Shown: piece by piece, positions 45,301 through 56,601 of the stretch
Position numbering within the stretch: position 1 is the stretch's first letter
Layout of the letters: every line of letters starts with the position of its first letter
NCBI GenBank assembly: GCA_032209605.1
Contig: JASFXZ010000043.1
Location: forward strand, 1,288,819-1,352,818
DNA from: Mactromeris polynyma
Lineage: Eukaryota; Mollusca; Bivalvia; Venerida; Mactridae
Direction: 5' to 3'
DNA: 64,000 nt
Notes under the pieces: generated by a model
What the model was told of the DNA's origin: nothing
What the model saw: only the letters and a program-made list of their open reading frames with translations
The model's database searches: none
Translations under genes and position numbers: made by a program

Positions 45301-46750
45301 CCACTGTATGCGGTATCTAGAGCACTGTACGCGGTATCTACACCACTGTACGCGGTATCTAGAGCACTGTACGCGGTATCTAAAGCACTGTACGCAGTAT
45401 CTAGAGCACTGTACGCGGTATCTAGACCACTGTATGCGGTATCTAGACCACTGTACGCGGTATCTAAAGCACTGTACGCGGTATCTAGACCACTGTACAC
45501 GGTATCTAGACCACTGTACACGGTATCTAAAGCAATGAACGCGGTATCTAGACCACTGTGCGCGGTATCTAAAGCAATGTACGCGGTATCTAGACCACTG
45601 TACGCGGTATCTAAAGCACTGTACGCGGTATCTAGACCACACTGTACGCAGTATCTAGACCACTGTACGCGGTATATAGAGCACTGTACGCGGTATCTAA
45701 AGCAATGTACGCGGTATCTAGACCACTGTACGCGGTATCTAAAGCACTGTACGCGGTATCTAGAGCACTGTACACGGTATCTAGACCACTGTCCGCGGTA
45801 TCTAGAGCACTTTACACGGTATCTAGAGCACTGTACGCGGTATCTAGAGCACTGTACACGGTATCTAGACCACTGTCCGCGGTATCTAGAGCACTGTATG
45901 CGGTATCTAGACCACTGCCCGCGGTATCTAGAGCACTGTATACGGTATCTAGAGCACTGTACGCGGTATCTAGAGCACTGTACACGGTATCTAGACCACT
46001 GTCCGCGGTATCTAGAGCACTGTATGCGGTATCTAGAGCACTGTACGCGGTATCTAGAGCACTGTACACGGTATCTAGACCACTATCTGCGGTATCTAGA
46101 GCACTGTATGCGGTATCTAGAGCACTGTACACGGTATCTAGACCACTGTCCGCGGTATCTAGAGCACTGTACGCGGTATCTAGAGCACAGTACACGGTTT
46201 CTAGACCACTGTACGCGGTATCTAGAGCACTGTACGCGGTATCTAGAGCACTGTACGCGGTACCTAGACCACTGTACGCGGTATCTAGACCACTGTACGC
46301 AGTATCTAGACCACTGTACGCGGTATCTAGACCACTGTACGCGGTATCTAGAGCACTGTACGCGGTATCTAGACCACTGTACGCGGTATCTAGACCACTG
46401 TACGCAGTATCTAGACCACTGTACGCAGTATCTAGACCTATGTACGAGGTATCTAGAGCACTGTACGCGGTATCTAGACCACTGTACATGGTATCTAGAC
46501 CACTGTACGCGGTATCTAGACCACTGTACGCGGTATCTAGACCACTGTACGCGGTATATAGACCACTGTACGCGGTATCTAGACCACTGTACGCGGTATC
46601 TAGACCACTGTACACGGTATCTAGACCACTGTAGCGGTATCTAGACCACTGTACGCGGTATCTAGACCACTGTACGCAGTATCTAGACCACTGTACGCGG
46701 TATCTAGACCACTGTACGCGGTATCTAGACCACTGTACGCGGTATCTAGA
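45301..46750. repeat. Minisatellite, 21-bp unit, ~69 copies
   Basis: The unit resembles CACTGTACGCGGTATCTAGA plus one base, with junction subtypes AAAGC, AGAGC and AGACC arranged in zones: mixed on the left, AGAGC in the middle and AGACC on the right. Each unit carries an XbaI-type TCTAGA. One 3-bp insertion sits near 45640. Because the period is a multiple of three, frames up to 459 codons are open on both strands with 7-residue repeats. None is called as a gene. Confidence 0.95.
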
Positions 46751-46859
46751 GTTTGTTGAACTTGTTTCTACACGCTACATGTATTTGTGTAATGTTCATG
46801 TCTAAGTTAATTTAAACAAATATTACATACACCACTCATTACTGTTACTTATAGTATCT

Positions 46860-47295
46860 AGGGTGTAATGTTGAAAAAAAGAATATGTTATATTACATGT
46901 ATCTTGAAAAGAAACTGACAGTTTCAAGGCTGTAATTCGCTGTGTGGTTATAATATTTCTACTTCTGTTTTTAGATGTATGTTTCCCTTTCCTCATGTGC
47001 AGTTTCTTTACTTGATATATAATACTCATGTTCTTTTCTCCCACTATCAGTCTATGATTACTGACTTTCTGAGTTTGTTCCGTGATGTATTCCATCCATT
47101 CAACATTTCCCCTTGTTGTCTGCCTAAATTGTTTTTGATGGTCGGCAGGACCAGTCCTTGCTCCCCCATTCCCATACAAGTTTACCCTTGCATCTACCAA
47201 ATCCCTTATAATTGTAGACTGCTTTTCTCTGGTGTATCTGTGGGAAGGCATTGTCTTATGCTTGTTACGTTCCCTGTAACATCTTAATCTCTCAT
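46860..47295 (+). mobile_element. Dispersed repeat family A, copy 4
   Basis: Contains GGCTGTAATTCGCTGTGTGG, ATTCCATCCATTCA, CCTTGCTCCCCC and GGGAAGGCATTGTCTTATGC in the same order as 2590-3060. Its right end abuts and probably contributes the first bases of the 45-bp array that follows. Confidence 0.6.
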
Positions 47296-47791
47296 ACTTA
47301 TACCCGTGAGTTGATCAACGTGTTCGCTATGTCACTACGTACTTATACCCGTGAGTTGATCAACGTGTTCGCTATGTCACTACGTACTTATACCCGTGAG
47401 TTGATCAACGTGTTCGCTATGTCACTACGTACTTATATCCGTGAGTTGATCAACGTGTTCGCTATGTCACTACGTACTTATATCCGTGAGTTGATCAACG
47501 TGTTCGCTATGTCACTACGTACTTATATCCGTGAGTTGATCAACGTGTTCGCTATGTCACTACGTACTTATATCCGTGAGTTGATCAACGTGTTCGCTAT
47601 GTCACTACGTACTTATATCCGTGAGTTGATCAACGTGTTCGCTATGTCACTACGTACTTATATCCGTGAGTTGATCAACGTGTTCGCTATGTCACTACGT
47701 ACTTATATCCGTGAGTTGATCAACGTGTTCGCTATGTCACTACGTACTTATATCCGTGAGTTGATCAACGTGTTCGCTATGTCACTACGTA
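47296..47791. repeat. Minisatellite, 45-bp unit, 11 copies, polarised
   Basis: Units start ACTTATACCCGTGAGTTGAT. The first three carry ACCC, and all eight from 47431 carry ATCC with otherwise identical sequence. One mutation followed by rightward growth explains the pattern. The open frame at 47251-47814 (15-residue repeat) is a by-product. Confidence 0.95.
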
Positions 47792-47799
47792 TACAAACA

Positions 47800-48310
47800 C
47801 ATATAAAAACCTAGCTGGCAATCATGAACTTGTAACAGAGAAAAACATGAAGGAATTCTTATAAATGCATTTATGTTCTTGTAGACGTGCGTATATGTTT
47901 TCTCAAAGACTTGTATTCCGCTGGTCTATTATCCATTTTGATTGTACATTCACGTACATACTATTGCTGGCACTTTATCGATCCATGTAGGTGTATAGAT
48001 TCGCATGTTTGTCTCATCTTGTTCACAAACATATGTCCCTTCAGGCGAATGCAATCAAGACATTTCAAACACAAGTCTTTACAGATTCACAAGACTCCAA
48101 GAACTGAGATTTACATGAGAATTGCAGTATTGGAAAGACGTCTGGTAATTAGTTAATATGGCTGATTTCACTGCAATTGTTGAAAAGAAATTGGTTTAAA
48201 TAGTTTTGGTATAACACGTGTCTTCTGTCATCTACAGGGTATTATTTACATTCTACTAACCTTAGAAGAATAAGCAGAGTTCCTTATAACTATTGATTAA
48301 CGACCATTAT
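47800..48310. other. Non-coding stretch, nothing recognised
   Basis: The 89-codon plus frame at 47887-48156 has no domain, and no splice signals were found that would make it an exon. Confidence 0.3.
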
Positions 48311-48315
48311 TACAA

Positions 48316-48365
48316 CTGCATGATCACCGTCTCCGAAGCGGAACGTCGCTGGTTCGGTCCGCTGT
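48316..48365 (+). mobile_element. tRNA-like 3' half (SINE remnant)
   Basis: TGCATGATCACCGTCTCCGA looks like an anticodon arm and CGTCGCTGGTTCGGTCC like a variable region plus box B. The 5' half is absent. Confidence 0.35.
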
Positions 48366-48589
48366 TGTGACATAGCATACTCGTTATGAATGGCCCAAAC
48401 AGTCCCTTGTCTACATTTGGTATTATAAGGGTTGTATTAATACTGGTTGACCGGGTGTAAGGTCACTTTGACCGGATATGGTATAATGCTGTGTGTCCAT
48501 GGCGTGGTATCATAGAGGTACATCACTATTTATGCGTCAAGTTCACAATGCCGCTGCATGAATAATTGGTTGTTGGGACGCAAAAACTT

Positions 48590-48755
48590 AGACAGGGCAA
48601 GCCAATCCTGATACAAGCCTTATAATTCTGATATCGATAAAGGAGCTTCTAATACCATTTTCTCGACTTTGGCTGCCAGGCCAGGGAGGACTGGACTCTA
48701 TTGCGACATTTTGCGCTGGAGGCGAACCTTCTACCACTGAGCGATCGGGTCGAAT
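48590..48755 (-). mobile_element. SINE-like dispersed repeat family B, copy 3
   Basis: AAAGGAGCTTCTAATACCAT followed by TCTCGACTTTGGCTG matches the family B body. The right side (CCACTGAGCGATCGGG) is the box A side of a minus-strand tRNA-like head, and box B is decayed. Confidence 0.45.
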
Positions 48756-48759
48756 TAAA

Positions 48760-49390
48760 CGGACAGAGAAATATCTAACTAGGTGTAAAATGGCAGACAA
48801 CCAAAAGAACACTTATCTTATTTCAATAAACTCCCTGTGATCCACCACCGATTCTGCTAGGTGTAATTACAATATAACAAAATGTAATATTTGTGCATAG
48901 ATAATAGGATATCTCTTTGTGGGCCTTGGGGAATAATTACATCGACATTTCTGTTAGTAAAAGTTAAACTTGGCACAGACGTATTAGATATTGTAATTCG
49001 GTTACATAAATCATATTAGACTCTGTTCAACGGTAACAAATTTATGTGGAAAATATCAAATTCACGAATTACATCAGACTTTTACGGTCGAATGTTGCCA
49101 TAAACATTAAGACCGGCATATTCATTGCTATTAGCATGCATTTCTAACTCAGTAAGGGATATTTTTGGGTTAGAAATTTCAAGAGAAATTCCTCGTAAAT
49201 GATGCATAATGTTTCATAATTCATAAAGGGTTTGTGATAAACAGAGACTGAGTACTGTATTGCCTAAGTAGCCAAATGACACAGCGTGACACAGTTCACT
49301 CCAAATGCTTGTCATGTCAACAATGATGTCTGCGTGTCAATTATCTCCCAACAACTACCGAAATTTGCATCTCCATAATAATAGCTGTGC
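48760..49390. other. Non-coding stretch upstream of the RIM-like exon
   Basis: No array, RNA or coding motif recognised. Probably part of the intron preceding 49882. Confidence 0.35.
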
Positions 49391-49396
49391 TGTACA

Positions 49397-49504
49397 TACA
49401 GTAAAACCTCACTTTATGATCGTCTCAATAATAAGACCACCTCAAAATGAAGACCAGTTTTCATGAGTCCCAAAGGTGGTATTTTTTATTAAGGTTTAAC
49501 TGTA
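49397..49504 (+). mobile_element. CAGTAAAACCTC-type MITE, copy 4
   Basis: Ends TACAGTAAAACCTCACTTTA and TTAAGGTTTAACTGTA. Interior CTCAATAATAAGACCACCTC. About 108 bp, in the intron 378 bp before the first RIM-like exon. Confidence 0.75.
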
Positions 49505-49881
49505 CAGTTTACACGATGATTTATGTTCGGAGCCTAACGCCTTTTTTTTCAACAGTACTTGCATGTATGGCAGTCTGTTGACATAACCAGTGTTCCTTTG
49601 TTACAAACAAGTACTATCTCGTTCTTCCGTATGTAACTGGCAACTCTCCCAAATAAATCAGAGGTAGTGGACACATAGATTTGGATATGTAATGTATTGT
49701 CAGTCCAATTATGACAGTGAACATTCGCTTCTAGTGCTCTTCTGACTATGCCAACCTGGAGCGCTAAATTAAAGGATGCAGAAAGGAAGGACTTTGAATA
49801 CCCGGTACATGCACTAGTTAAGTATAAGATGGACTACATAAGTTAAACGCATTTTTATTATTGTCTAATTATTTATTTCAG

Positions 49882-50113
49882 GAAATTAGAAGAAGATTAT
49901 GTAGCATACACAGCAGATGTGGAAAGAAGAACTAATGAAGTGGTTGCATCAACTGGAGAATTAAATAAAGACGCTCCATTGTGTCCGATATGTCTGGAGA
50001 GTGAGTTAAAAATTCAGGAAGGGAAAATGAAGGATGGACAAAATGTGTGTAGTGATTGTGGTAATCTGACTTGTCTTCAATGTGGTTCAATGGAACAGTC
50101 TGTCACATCGAAG
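49882..50113 (+). CDS. RIM/UNC-10-like exon: helix plus first three quarters of FYVE-type zinc finger
   Basis: Internal exon of a Rab-effector gene. The acceptor is ATTTATTTCAG (AG at 49880-49881) and the donor AAG|GTTTGTA at 50114. The first base completes a codon from an upstream exon, and translation starts in frame at 49883. The peptide begins with a charged helical stretch (KLEEDYVAYTADVERR), as in the N-terminal Rab-binding helix of RIM, then gives CPIC, an 18-residue spacer, CSDC, four residues, CLQC. These are six of the eight zinc-binding cysteines. The exon ends in phase 0 after a lysine, where vertebrate RIM zinc fingers read SNK before the VMWVC segment. In this family the module binds Rab3 and Munc13 at presynaptic active zones. 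Rabphilin or Slp/MyRIP relatives share the fold, so RIM is the best but not the only reading. No start codon belongs here. Confidence 0.8.
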
Positions 50114-50379
50114 GTTTGTACTGAAGTTTGAAGCATATGGTCCGAATTAGTACAGTACGTTTTCAACAAAACCAGTTATAGTTCTTTGTCCTTTCTTCCA
50201 CCTGTGCATTGTGTTTAATTTAATGTCGAATATGACGAATTTGGAAACACCATTTTTAAAATGTTTTTAAACGTTATGTTAAAGAAAAGCAGTACTGTGG
50301 ATGGCGTCCAGGTCATAATTCAAAATCTATAACAGTGCTCAAGATAATTAAATTATCCAGGCGAAAAAAACAAGGGAAC

Positions 50380-50418
50380 GAGTTTTATGACATCGCCGGC
50401 AGCGTCATATTAAAACTC
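50380..50418. other. Small hairpin
   Basis: GAGTTTTATGAC and GTCATATTAAAACTC are near-complementary around a CGCCGGC-containing loop. No terminator-like T run follows. Could be a relic of an inverted-repeat element. Confidence 0.4.
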
Positions 50419-51069
50419 ATTATTGCAAACTCATCAATATTGATAACTGTATAATATCACTTGTTGGCGTCCATTTACCTCATAGGGTATACTAATCTAC
50501 TGACTGGAACAACTCATAATAAAAATAGAACTAAGAGCAAAGCCAATGACTGAGCGTAAACGACGATGTTAGAGAATACGCAATGTCTCTAAAATATCTT
50601 GTTTTATTCATGTTCGAATTACATTAATTAGTCACTTTATAAGTTATGGTGTACAGTGAAGTAGAAAACAAGGACATGATAGATCAATATAATTCAAAGA
50701 TATGCCGAATATGTTTTATTATCACGCCACTGTCATGGTAACTTCATAACAATGTTTGTGGGAATGTTCTCATAGGACAGCATAAACATACTTTCTGCGT
50801 CTCGGGTCAACATGTAAATGGATATAATGCATTCCAAATCACGTTTCATAAAGTATGTATAATGCTATACTAGAAATGACTCGCGTTCCCTGTGATTGCA
50901 TTCTAATACTAAGCTTGCGTATCATATGGCGGTCTGGTGACTTCCAGCCTGCACTTACTGTTCTTGCATACCCGACCGAGATTTATCGCGTGTCCACCAG
51001 TCCTGAAAAATTCTATTTTACACCCCCTGTACCCTGTGAAGGATGAGTCTCGTGCTGTTTACGTCACGT

Positions 51070-51365
51070 ACCATCGAGTAATAGCTCGAAAATAATACGT
51101 TTAACTTACTATAAGAACAAAAAAATTAAAACATTAATCGTTTTATTCCAACTAGTCCTTTATTTCATAACAAGGTAATAGACTCTCGCACTGCCTTCTT
51201 GTGCGGATGGAAATAGCCAGCACTCGGGTTACTATTTACGCAATCACTCGACAGAGCCTCGTTTCCGCTATAGTAACTCTCAAGTGCGGATGGAAATATC
51301 CGGCTCTCAGGTAACTGTTTAGTCGGGAACGAGGCTCTGCCGAAAACAGTAAATCTCGCGTCGGA
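51070..51365. mobile_element. Dispersed repeat family D, copy 1
   Basis: ACTTACTATAAGAACA, TTAATCGTTTTATTCC and GTGCGGATGGAAATAGCC match, in the same order, segments of 62615-62880 (GTTACTATAAGAAAAC, TTAGTCGTTTATTT, GTGCCGTTGGAAATATCG). A second GTGCGGATGGAAATATCC block at 51279 shows an internal duplication. Confidence 0.45.
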
Positions 51366-52139
51366 TAATTATGTCCGTACCGGAAGCCAGTGAAAGATTC
51401 TTATATTCTTCCACGCGCAGCCGACAACTGGTTGGTAACCCAGGAAGAAAAACGGGTTGGTCAGCTTACCTCATTACATAACTAAACTACTGTTTGCAAA
51501 CGGCGTATAACTTCTATATATACAAATTGTCTTAATAAAACCATTGCAATAATGGCATATCATCTGTGTAAAGTACATGCATTGTGTAGACATAATGATT
51601 TTATTGCTTCTATTTATATGTAAATATCCCCATCTAATCAAAATCCCATCAATATTATCAGAGAAATTTATAGGCATCTCCATGTTTGTCTCTGCACGAT
51701 TTGTAGAATATTTGTTTGCCATATTTCTCAGAAAATCAATTCTGACAGTGGTAGTATTGAATGGAAACATAATTGCATATCATAAATGATTCCCGTAGGA
51801 TTCCATGCAAGTTCGGCGATTTGAAACAGAGTACATATATGCAAAACACAATAAATTACTTTGCCAAAGCAAAATATGCATGCCTATAGGCTGACGAATA
51901 AAGCTATGACAGAAAGTGCCACCATCAGAAGTCTAACATAAAAACTGACTAATTTTCAAACATGCGAGTCATCAAAAATATTTACAAAAACATACGTAAA
52001 TACAATAGAACGGTTACTTCCCTTGGCGATTTTTCAAACTTACGAAAATGTTTTTTTGCTCAACGAGCTTAAAACCTAGACGCTTAACAAAAATATACAA
52101 CTTCATAGCCTTATATTGAGTCCGGTACTGAAAATATAA

Positions 52140-52303
52140 AGAAATTTCGTGATTTCGTGTTGGTGGGTCGCCCAGACGACATGGCGAAATGTGATAAACT
52201 GAGGAGGCGACACCGCGACTTCGCATTTTCAACATGCATGTGTCGTGATATCTACTGTTTTCGACTTGCCGCCTTATCGCCCCGCCAACCTGAAACACGA
52301 TTT
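52140..52303. mobile_element. Possible inverted-repeat element, GC-richer
   Basis: TTCGTGTTGGTGGGTCG at the left and CGCCCCGCCAACCTGAAACA at the right are loosely inverted. The interior (GAGGCGACACCGCGACTTCG) is much richer in C and G than its surroundings, suggesting an inserted element. Confidence 0.35.
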
Positions 52304-52529
52304 AGAATGCAACCTACATTTTCAGCCAATGAAATGACAGAACGGCTCCCGTTAAGTACTACGCTTATTCATTAAGAATTTCGACTTTTCGCGGGCTTTT
52401 TAAGCTCCGCCTACTGCGAATCTGTGTGAGCGTTATTATATTTGGAAATTTACTTTTCTTGTCCGTTATAGCTTTTATTTGAAATTTGCATGCGTATCGG
52501 CCAATCAAAATGTAGGTTACATTCTAAGT
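52303..52529. mobile_element. MITE-like element with ~28-bp inverted ends
   Basis: TTAGAATGCAACCTACATTT (left) pairs with AAATGTAGGTTACATTCTAA (right), and both are followed inward by an ATTGGC/GCCAAT word. About 226 bp without a coding frame. No target duplication identified. Confidence 0.6.
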
Positions 52530-52530
52530 C

Positions 52531-52637
52531 AGTTAGTAGATATTAAGTAAAATCTTACTGGTTAAGAAGAGGGCTCGATCGCTACGCTCGCTCCGCCCCT
52601 TCTTAATCAATAAGATTTTACTTAATATCTACTAACT
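52531..52637. other. Long hairpin, ~43-bp arms
   Basis: AGTTAGTAGATATTAAGTAA at 52531 is the reverse complement of TTACTTAATATCTACTAACT ending at 52637. Complementarity continues inward through AATCTTA and TTAAGAAG with a few mismatches, around a loop of about 20 bp (CGATCGCTACGCTCGCTCC). Perfect pairing over the outer 27 bp implies a young foldback element or a structured locus. Confidence 0.85.
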
Positions 52638-54104
52638 ATTACATAGCATAAATCAACCGCTATAGGGAACCAATTAATACAGCGGTTTTATTTTGAACTC
52701 GACAGTCCTGACTACTTTGTGTGCGTATTTTAGTTGTTAATTTTTAAAGCTCAAAATACGTGCAGTCTGCGAATGACGTCATTAATAGACATGGGGGTTT
52801 CATGTTTTCAAACCACGTTGTATAACTTGTTACACAATTTCTTTGTTTTGTATCGAAGCACAGACGTTTGTCAGCAAAACAATTCTAAATAAAGACAAGA
52901 AATGCATTGATGCAAAGCATCCAAGGGCGCCGCAAGACTGGTGCACAATGTTTTGGAATAGCGTTATGGCGGAAAAAATGTTTTGGAATAGTCCATTTTA
53001 ACACTATCATTGGTGTGTATTTCCTTTTTAACACCGTAACTTACATGAATATCCACGTTACAAGTACCTATGTGTTAATATTGATATAAGTAAATTGAAA
53101 ATGAATTTTTTTATAATTAATTATTTTATATTCTATCTTCGACATCTAACACACATGCTGTATATGTAGAATCGTCCTATTTTTCGGGGATCAGCAAGTA
53201 TTTATCATAAACATATCGTTTTAACTTTGTAAAAGACATTTATTCGACAATACAAATGCATTAAAAATATTTTATTTCTAAATCATAAAAATACAAAAAG
53301 TAACGTGTAATATTTACTGCAGTTTAACCCTTAATACAAAAATAGATTCAGTTATAAATAGATGCTCCTACCATAGTCTCAAACATTTCGTAATTTCCAT
53401 TAAAGGCACCGCCCTCATGGCCGAACTCTGACGTGGTTATAAACTAAATAATTACTAAGAAATACGACATATGAGCTCAAATTCTAAATTTCATGACGAA
53501 AATCACCTTGAAGACAGTAAAACGATATATCGTACTTTTACGATCAGGAAATAGACACATTTCTCTGATTGCCTTGTCTATTTTCCTTATTTTGCATCAT
53601 TTACACATTGTTTTGTTACGCATATAGGGCTAGACGTACGAATGAATATTACATCGATATATTTGCCAACAATATATTTTTAAAAACGCCCCCCTTGCGA
53701 CAGTTATATCCTTTTGTACGGAGATTTGCTGAGTAGGCAGAATATCAAGATTGAAACGAGTTGATCATTTCAAACGGAATGAATCAATAAAGGCGACTTG
53801 GTAGTTGTACGTCAGGCTATTGGCAGTCTGTTGTTTGTTATGCATGCATATTAAGCTGTTTATCCAAGGGGGAACGTGATTTTTATTCAGTTCTCCTCCT
53901 GTACCAAGTAACATAAAACATTTTCGATACCTTTATTCAATTTCACCGAATATGATGTCGTAAACATTACAAAGAAATCCACAAATACGGTCATTACGTG
54001 TTTATGTAGAGTTCTAAGTTAGAAACATGGTCAGTATGTATCATTTTTAACAAATGTCCTATATTTTGACTGGGCGTCGAAATATTCGTAGTCCCAAATT
54101 CAAA

Positions 54105-54163
54105 CATGTATCAGCTCAGTCAGTAGAGCACTCGATTGTCAATCCTGAGGTGCAATCGAACCT
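54105..54163 (+). mobile_element. tRNA-like SINE head disrupted at box B by a MITE
   Basis: TCAGCTCAGTCAGTAGAGCA is a good box A region and GATTGTCAATCC fits an anticodon arm. The expected box B (GGTGCAATCGAACC) merges directly into the MITE that starts near 54160. Confidence 0.5.
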
Positions 54164-54297
54164 CAATAATGAGACCACCATTGGGACCCTTGAAAACTCG
54201 TCTTAATATTGAGGTTGAATAAAGATCAAAACATTGAACATTCTCAAGTTTGAGTGGTCTTATCATTAAGGTGGTCTTCAAGTGAGGTTTTACTGTA
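54160..54297 (-). mobile_element. CAGTAAAACCTC-type MITE, copy 5 (reverse)
   Basis: The right end AGTGAGGTTTTACTGTA is the family terminus. The interior CATTGGGACCCTTGAAAAC and ACCTCAATAATGAGACCACC are reversed relative to copy 1. The left terminus is lost at the junction with the tRNA-like sequence. Confidence 0.7.
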
Positions 54298-54626
54298 TAT
54301 GTTTTCCGTGAAAATTTGGCTGAGAATAATACAGCCAACGTCATTCGTCTTCAATCACTTATTCATGTGGGACGGTTGCCAAGCCAAATGTTCATCAAAG
54401 ATCAACTGATCAGGATCAAGTTTATCCTGACAAATACTTGCCGTTTTCTTCAACAATTGAACACATTATACAGTATGTCACATAAACGAACACAAACATA
54501 CACAGTAACATCGAGAAAGCATTCAAAACTTCACGTTTGTTTTGAGAAATTCATTAATTATACTTGTGACTGATACGGATCTAGATATAATCAGAATCAG
54601 TTTTCAAGAATTATATTATAATATAT

Positions 54627-54645
54627 AAAAAAAAAAAAAAAAAAA
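54627..54645. repeat. Poly(A) tract, 19 A
   Basis: A pure A run after an AT-rich stretch. It could be a degraded retroposon tail, but no body is recognisable upstream. Confidence 0.8.
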
Positions 54646-54844
54646 TTCAAAATGCAATAGGAATTAGATGTGTTAAATGTTTTGCAAACTGTCCATATCT
54701 ATCACATTATGAAAAATATTAAGCTTCGTATAACAATTTTTCTTAATCTCTAAGTTTGGAATGTTAAAATAAACTATAGTTGACCTTCTTCCAGATCTTG
54801 TTTCAGATTAGTTCCCATTTGTTTGGGGAATAACAAGTTAATAC

Positions 54845-55215
54845 TAGTTGGTAATCAGGGACCCGGCGTTATAACACTTACACTCAGCATTCAAATCTCA
54901 AATGACAAAATTTACTCTTATTTCTGATAGTAGAAATGCACGATAATGATAAATGAGTACTTTTGTATTCTTTGTGTTCCATTTTCTAAGAGATACGAGT
55001 GTAATATGAGATCTGAGAGGTATAAAGTCTGAGCGTGGAGTGTGTCACTTGAACTCGGTAATTACTTTCATATCTGAAAATCATTAAAATCCTCAATGGA
55101 AATGAACCACACACAATATTCAGCACTCATTTAACACTTTCATTCTCAAATTTCCACTGTCATACAATAGTAAATATTGAGTGCTGTGTGTAAGTATTGG
55201 TTATCCGGACCCAGG
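54845..55215. mobile_element. TIR element family C, copy without array (third)
   Basis: The left end GGGACCCGGCGTTATAACAC plus TTACACTCAGCATTCAA is mirrored by the right end TTGAGTGCTGTGTGTAAGTA plus TTGGTTATCCGGACCCAGG. The left half aligns with 9307-9390. About 370 bp, no array and no coding frame. Confidence 0.6.
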
Positions 55216-55904
55216 AACTCTAATGACTCCAGCTGACTGCCGTATATAACTGTCGGAAATAATGTTGAAAACCGCATAAAATCCAACACAACAATTTGCT
55301 AGCTTTATCTTCAGAAAGCACTTTTCTATAACCATACAACTTTCACTACATATCAATCAACGTGTGGATTACATACAAGGAAGAAACTGAATTGATTTTA
55401 ACGTTAACAGTTATTTTCGACTAATTTTATTTCTTTAATATATTGTTTTGCTGTAAACTGACATGACGTTACCATTGTATTTCTCTTTACATGTTGTAAC
55501 TCGTTGATATAATTTACTGTAAGTTGGCCTAATTTTCTTGTTGTTTTGAGAATATGGTAAAATCTTATTGAATGCATAATGCAACGTCTCTACAGAAAAT
55601 TCCGTTTGGGAGGTGCACATTTCCACTGATGTTGAGAGGTTGCTGTTCGAGAAAAGTTAAATTGGTAGAAATGTTTTACAATGGGAAAATTGATGATGTA
55701 AATGTGGTTAAAAGAGAGGTTGTTGTTCAAGTGAGGGCTGTCAGGGAGAGGTTGCAATGTACTTTCGGGCACAAACTGTTTAGTGAATAAAATGAATAAC
55801 TCGTGCAGTATGACCTGTTTTAATCGGATTACGTTTACAATCTTTAAAAATCGGTTACGATTCTCTACAAAGATGGCATTTGTTTTTTGTCTTACTGCTA
55901 AACT

Positions 55905-56600
55905 TGAACTCGTTAGCCGTCTTCAAGGATACAGTCTCTCATGGAAGTATGGTCCATAATGGGGTGATTCTTGATAGAGTTGATGGTTTGAGTGAGTCAC
56001 TATAGGTGAGTGATATCTTATAGTGAAAACGTGGGTAAAAGAACACCTTGAGGAACGAAGGGCTTGTATAGGAAAAGGTACATGTCCTTATCAATGCAAA
56101 CTAAATCATAGCCTATTTATAGAAACATACTAGACTGTTTGACTCCGTAGGTTGATAATGGGTTGCCAAGAAAGGTCTTCCAATATATCCCCTACTTGAC
56201 TCTGATTTCTCCATTCTGACACCACTGTTCTCTGTACCATTTCTATGGATGCCAGGTTAAATATGAGATGACCAAATTTGAAATGCAAACTCCACCTAGA
56301 ATCTAACTATGGCTTTATATGCCAGGCAATTGAAAGCATTAGGAGCAACAGACTTCTACGAAAGCCAAAGGTCCCATTGGTTTTAGAAGTGTTAAGATAG
56401 ATGTGAATTCAGGATAGCGTGTAATGAAATGTGAGACCTAGATTTTTAGCAGAAGTCATACTATCTAATTAAACGAATTTTGTCATAAATAGATGGTGGT
56501 TTGTGGCCCTTAACGTGTGACATTCGCAAGTGTTACATTTCATTAGCCAGGTCTCCCCCAGACGGCTAGCTTTGTCAATGTCCTCTTGCAGTTGAACACA
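55905..56600 (-). pseudogene. CR1/L2-like LINE reverse transcriptase remnant (C-terminal part)
   Basis: Read on the minus strand, 56600-56470 encodes VQLQEDIDKA then GETWLMK and a CNTCECHTLRATN segment, the pattern that follows the FADD motif in CR1/L2-type reverse transcriptases (LQ.DLD....W...WLM.FN..KC..LR.T). Further down, with several stops, come SAKNLGLTF, IEMVQRTVV and GDILEDLSWQP, matching the KYLGVT, IEMVQRRAAR and ML..LGW..L blocks of the same domain. It is clearly dead. The catalytic FADD itself is missing: the place where it should stand is occupied by the 42-bp minisatellite that begins at 56602. Family assignment is by motif memory only. Confidence 0.65.
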
Positions 56601-56601
56601 A

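Noticed and set aside
45265..46644. 459-codon open frame as a repeat protein gene
   Set aside because: The frame exists because the 21-bp unit is a multiple of three and lacks stops in several phases on both strands. There is no non-repeat domain, signal peptide or splice context.
55572..55790. 72-codon plus frame as an exon of the RIM-like gene
   Set aside because: It shows no similarity to RIM linker sequence, and the flanking exons already join in phase 0 around it.
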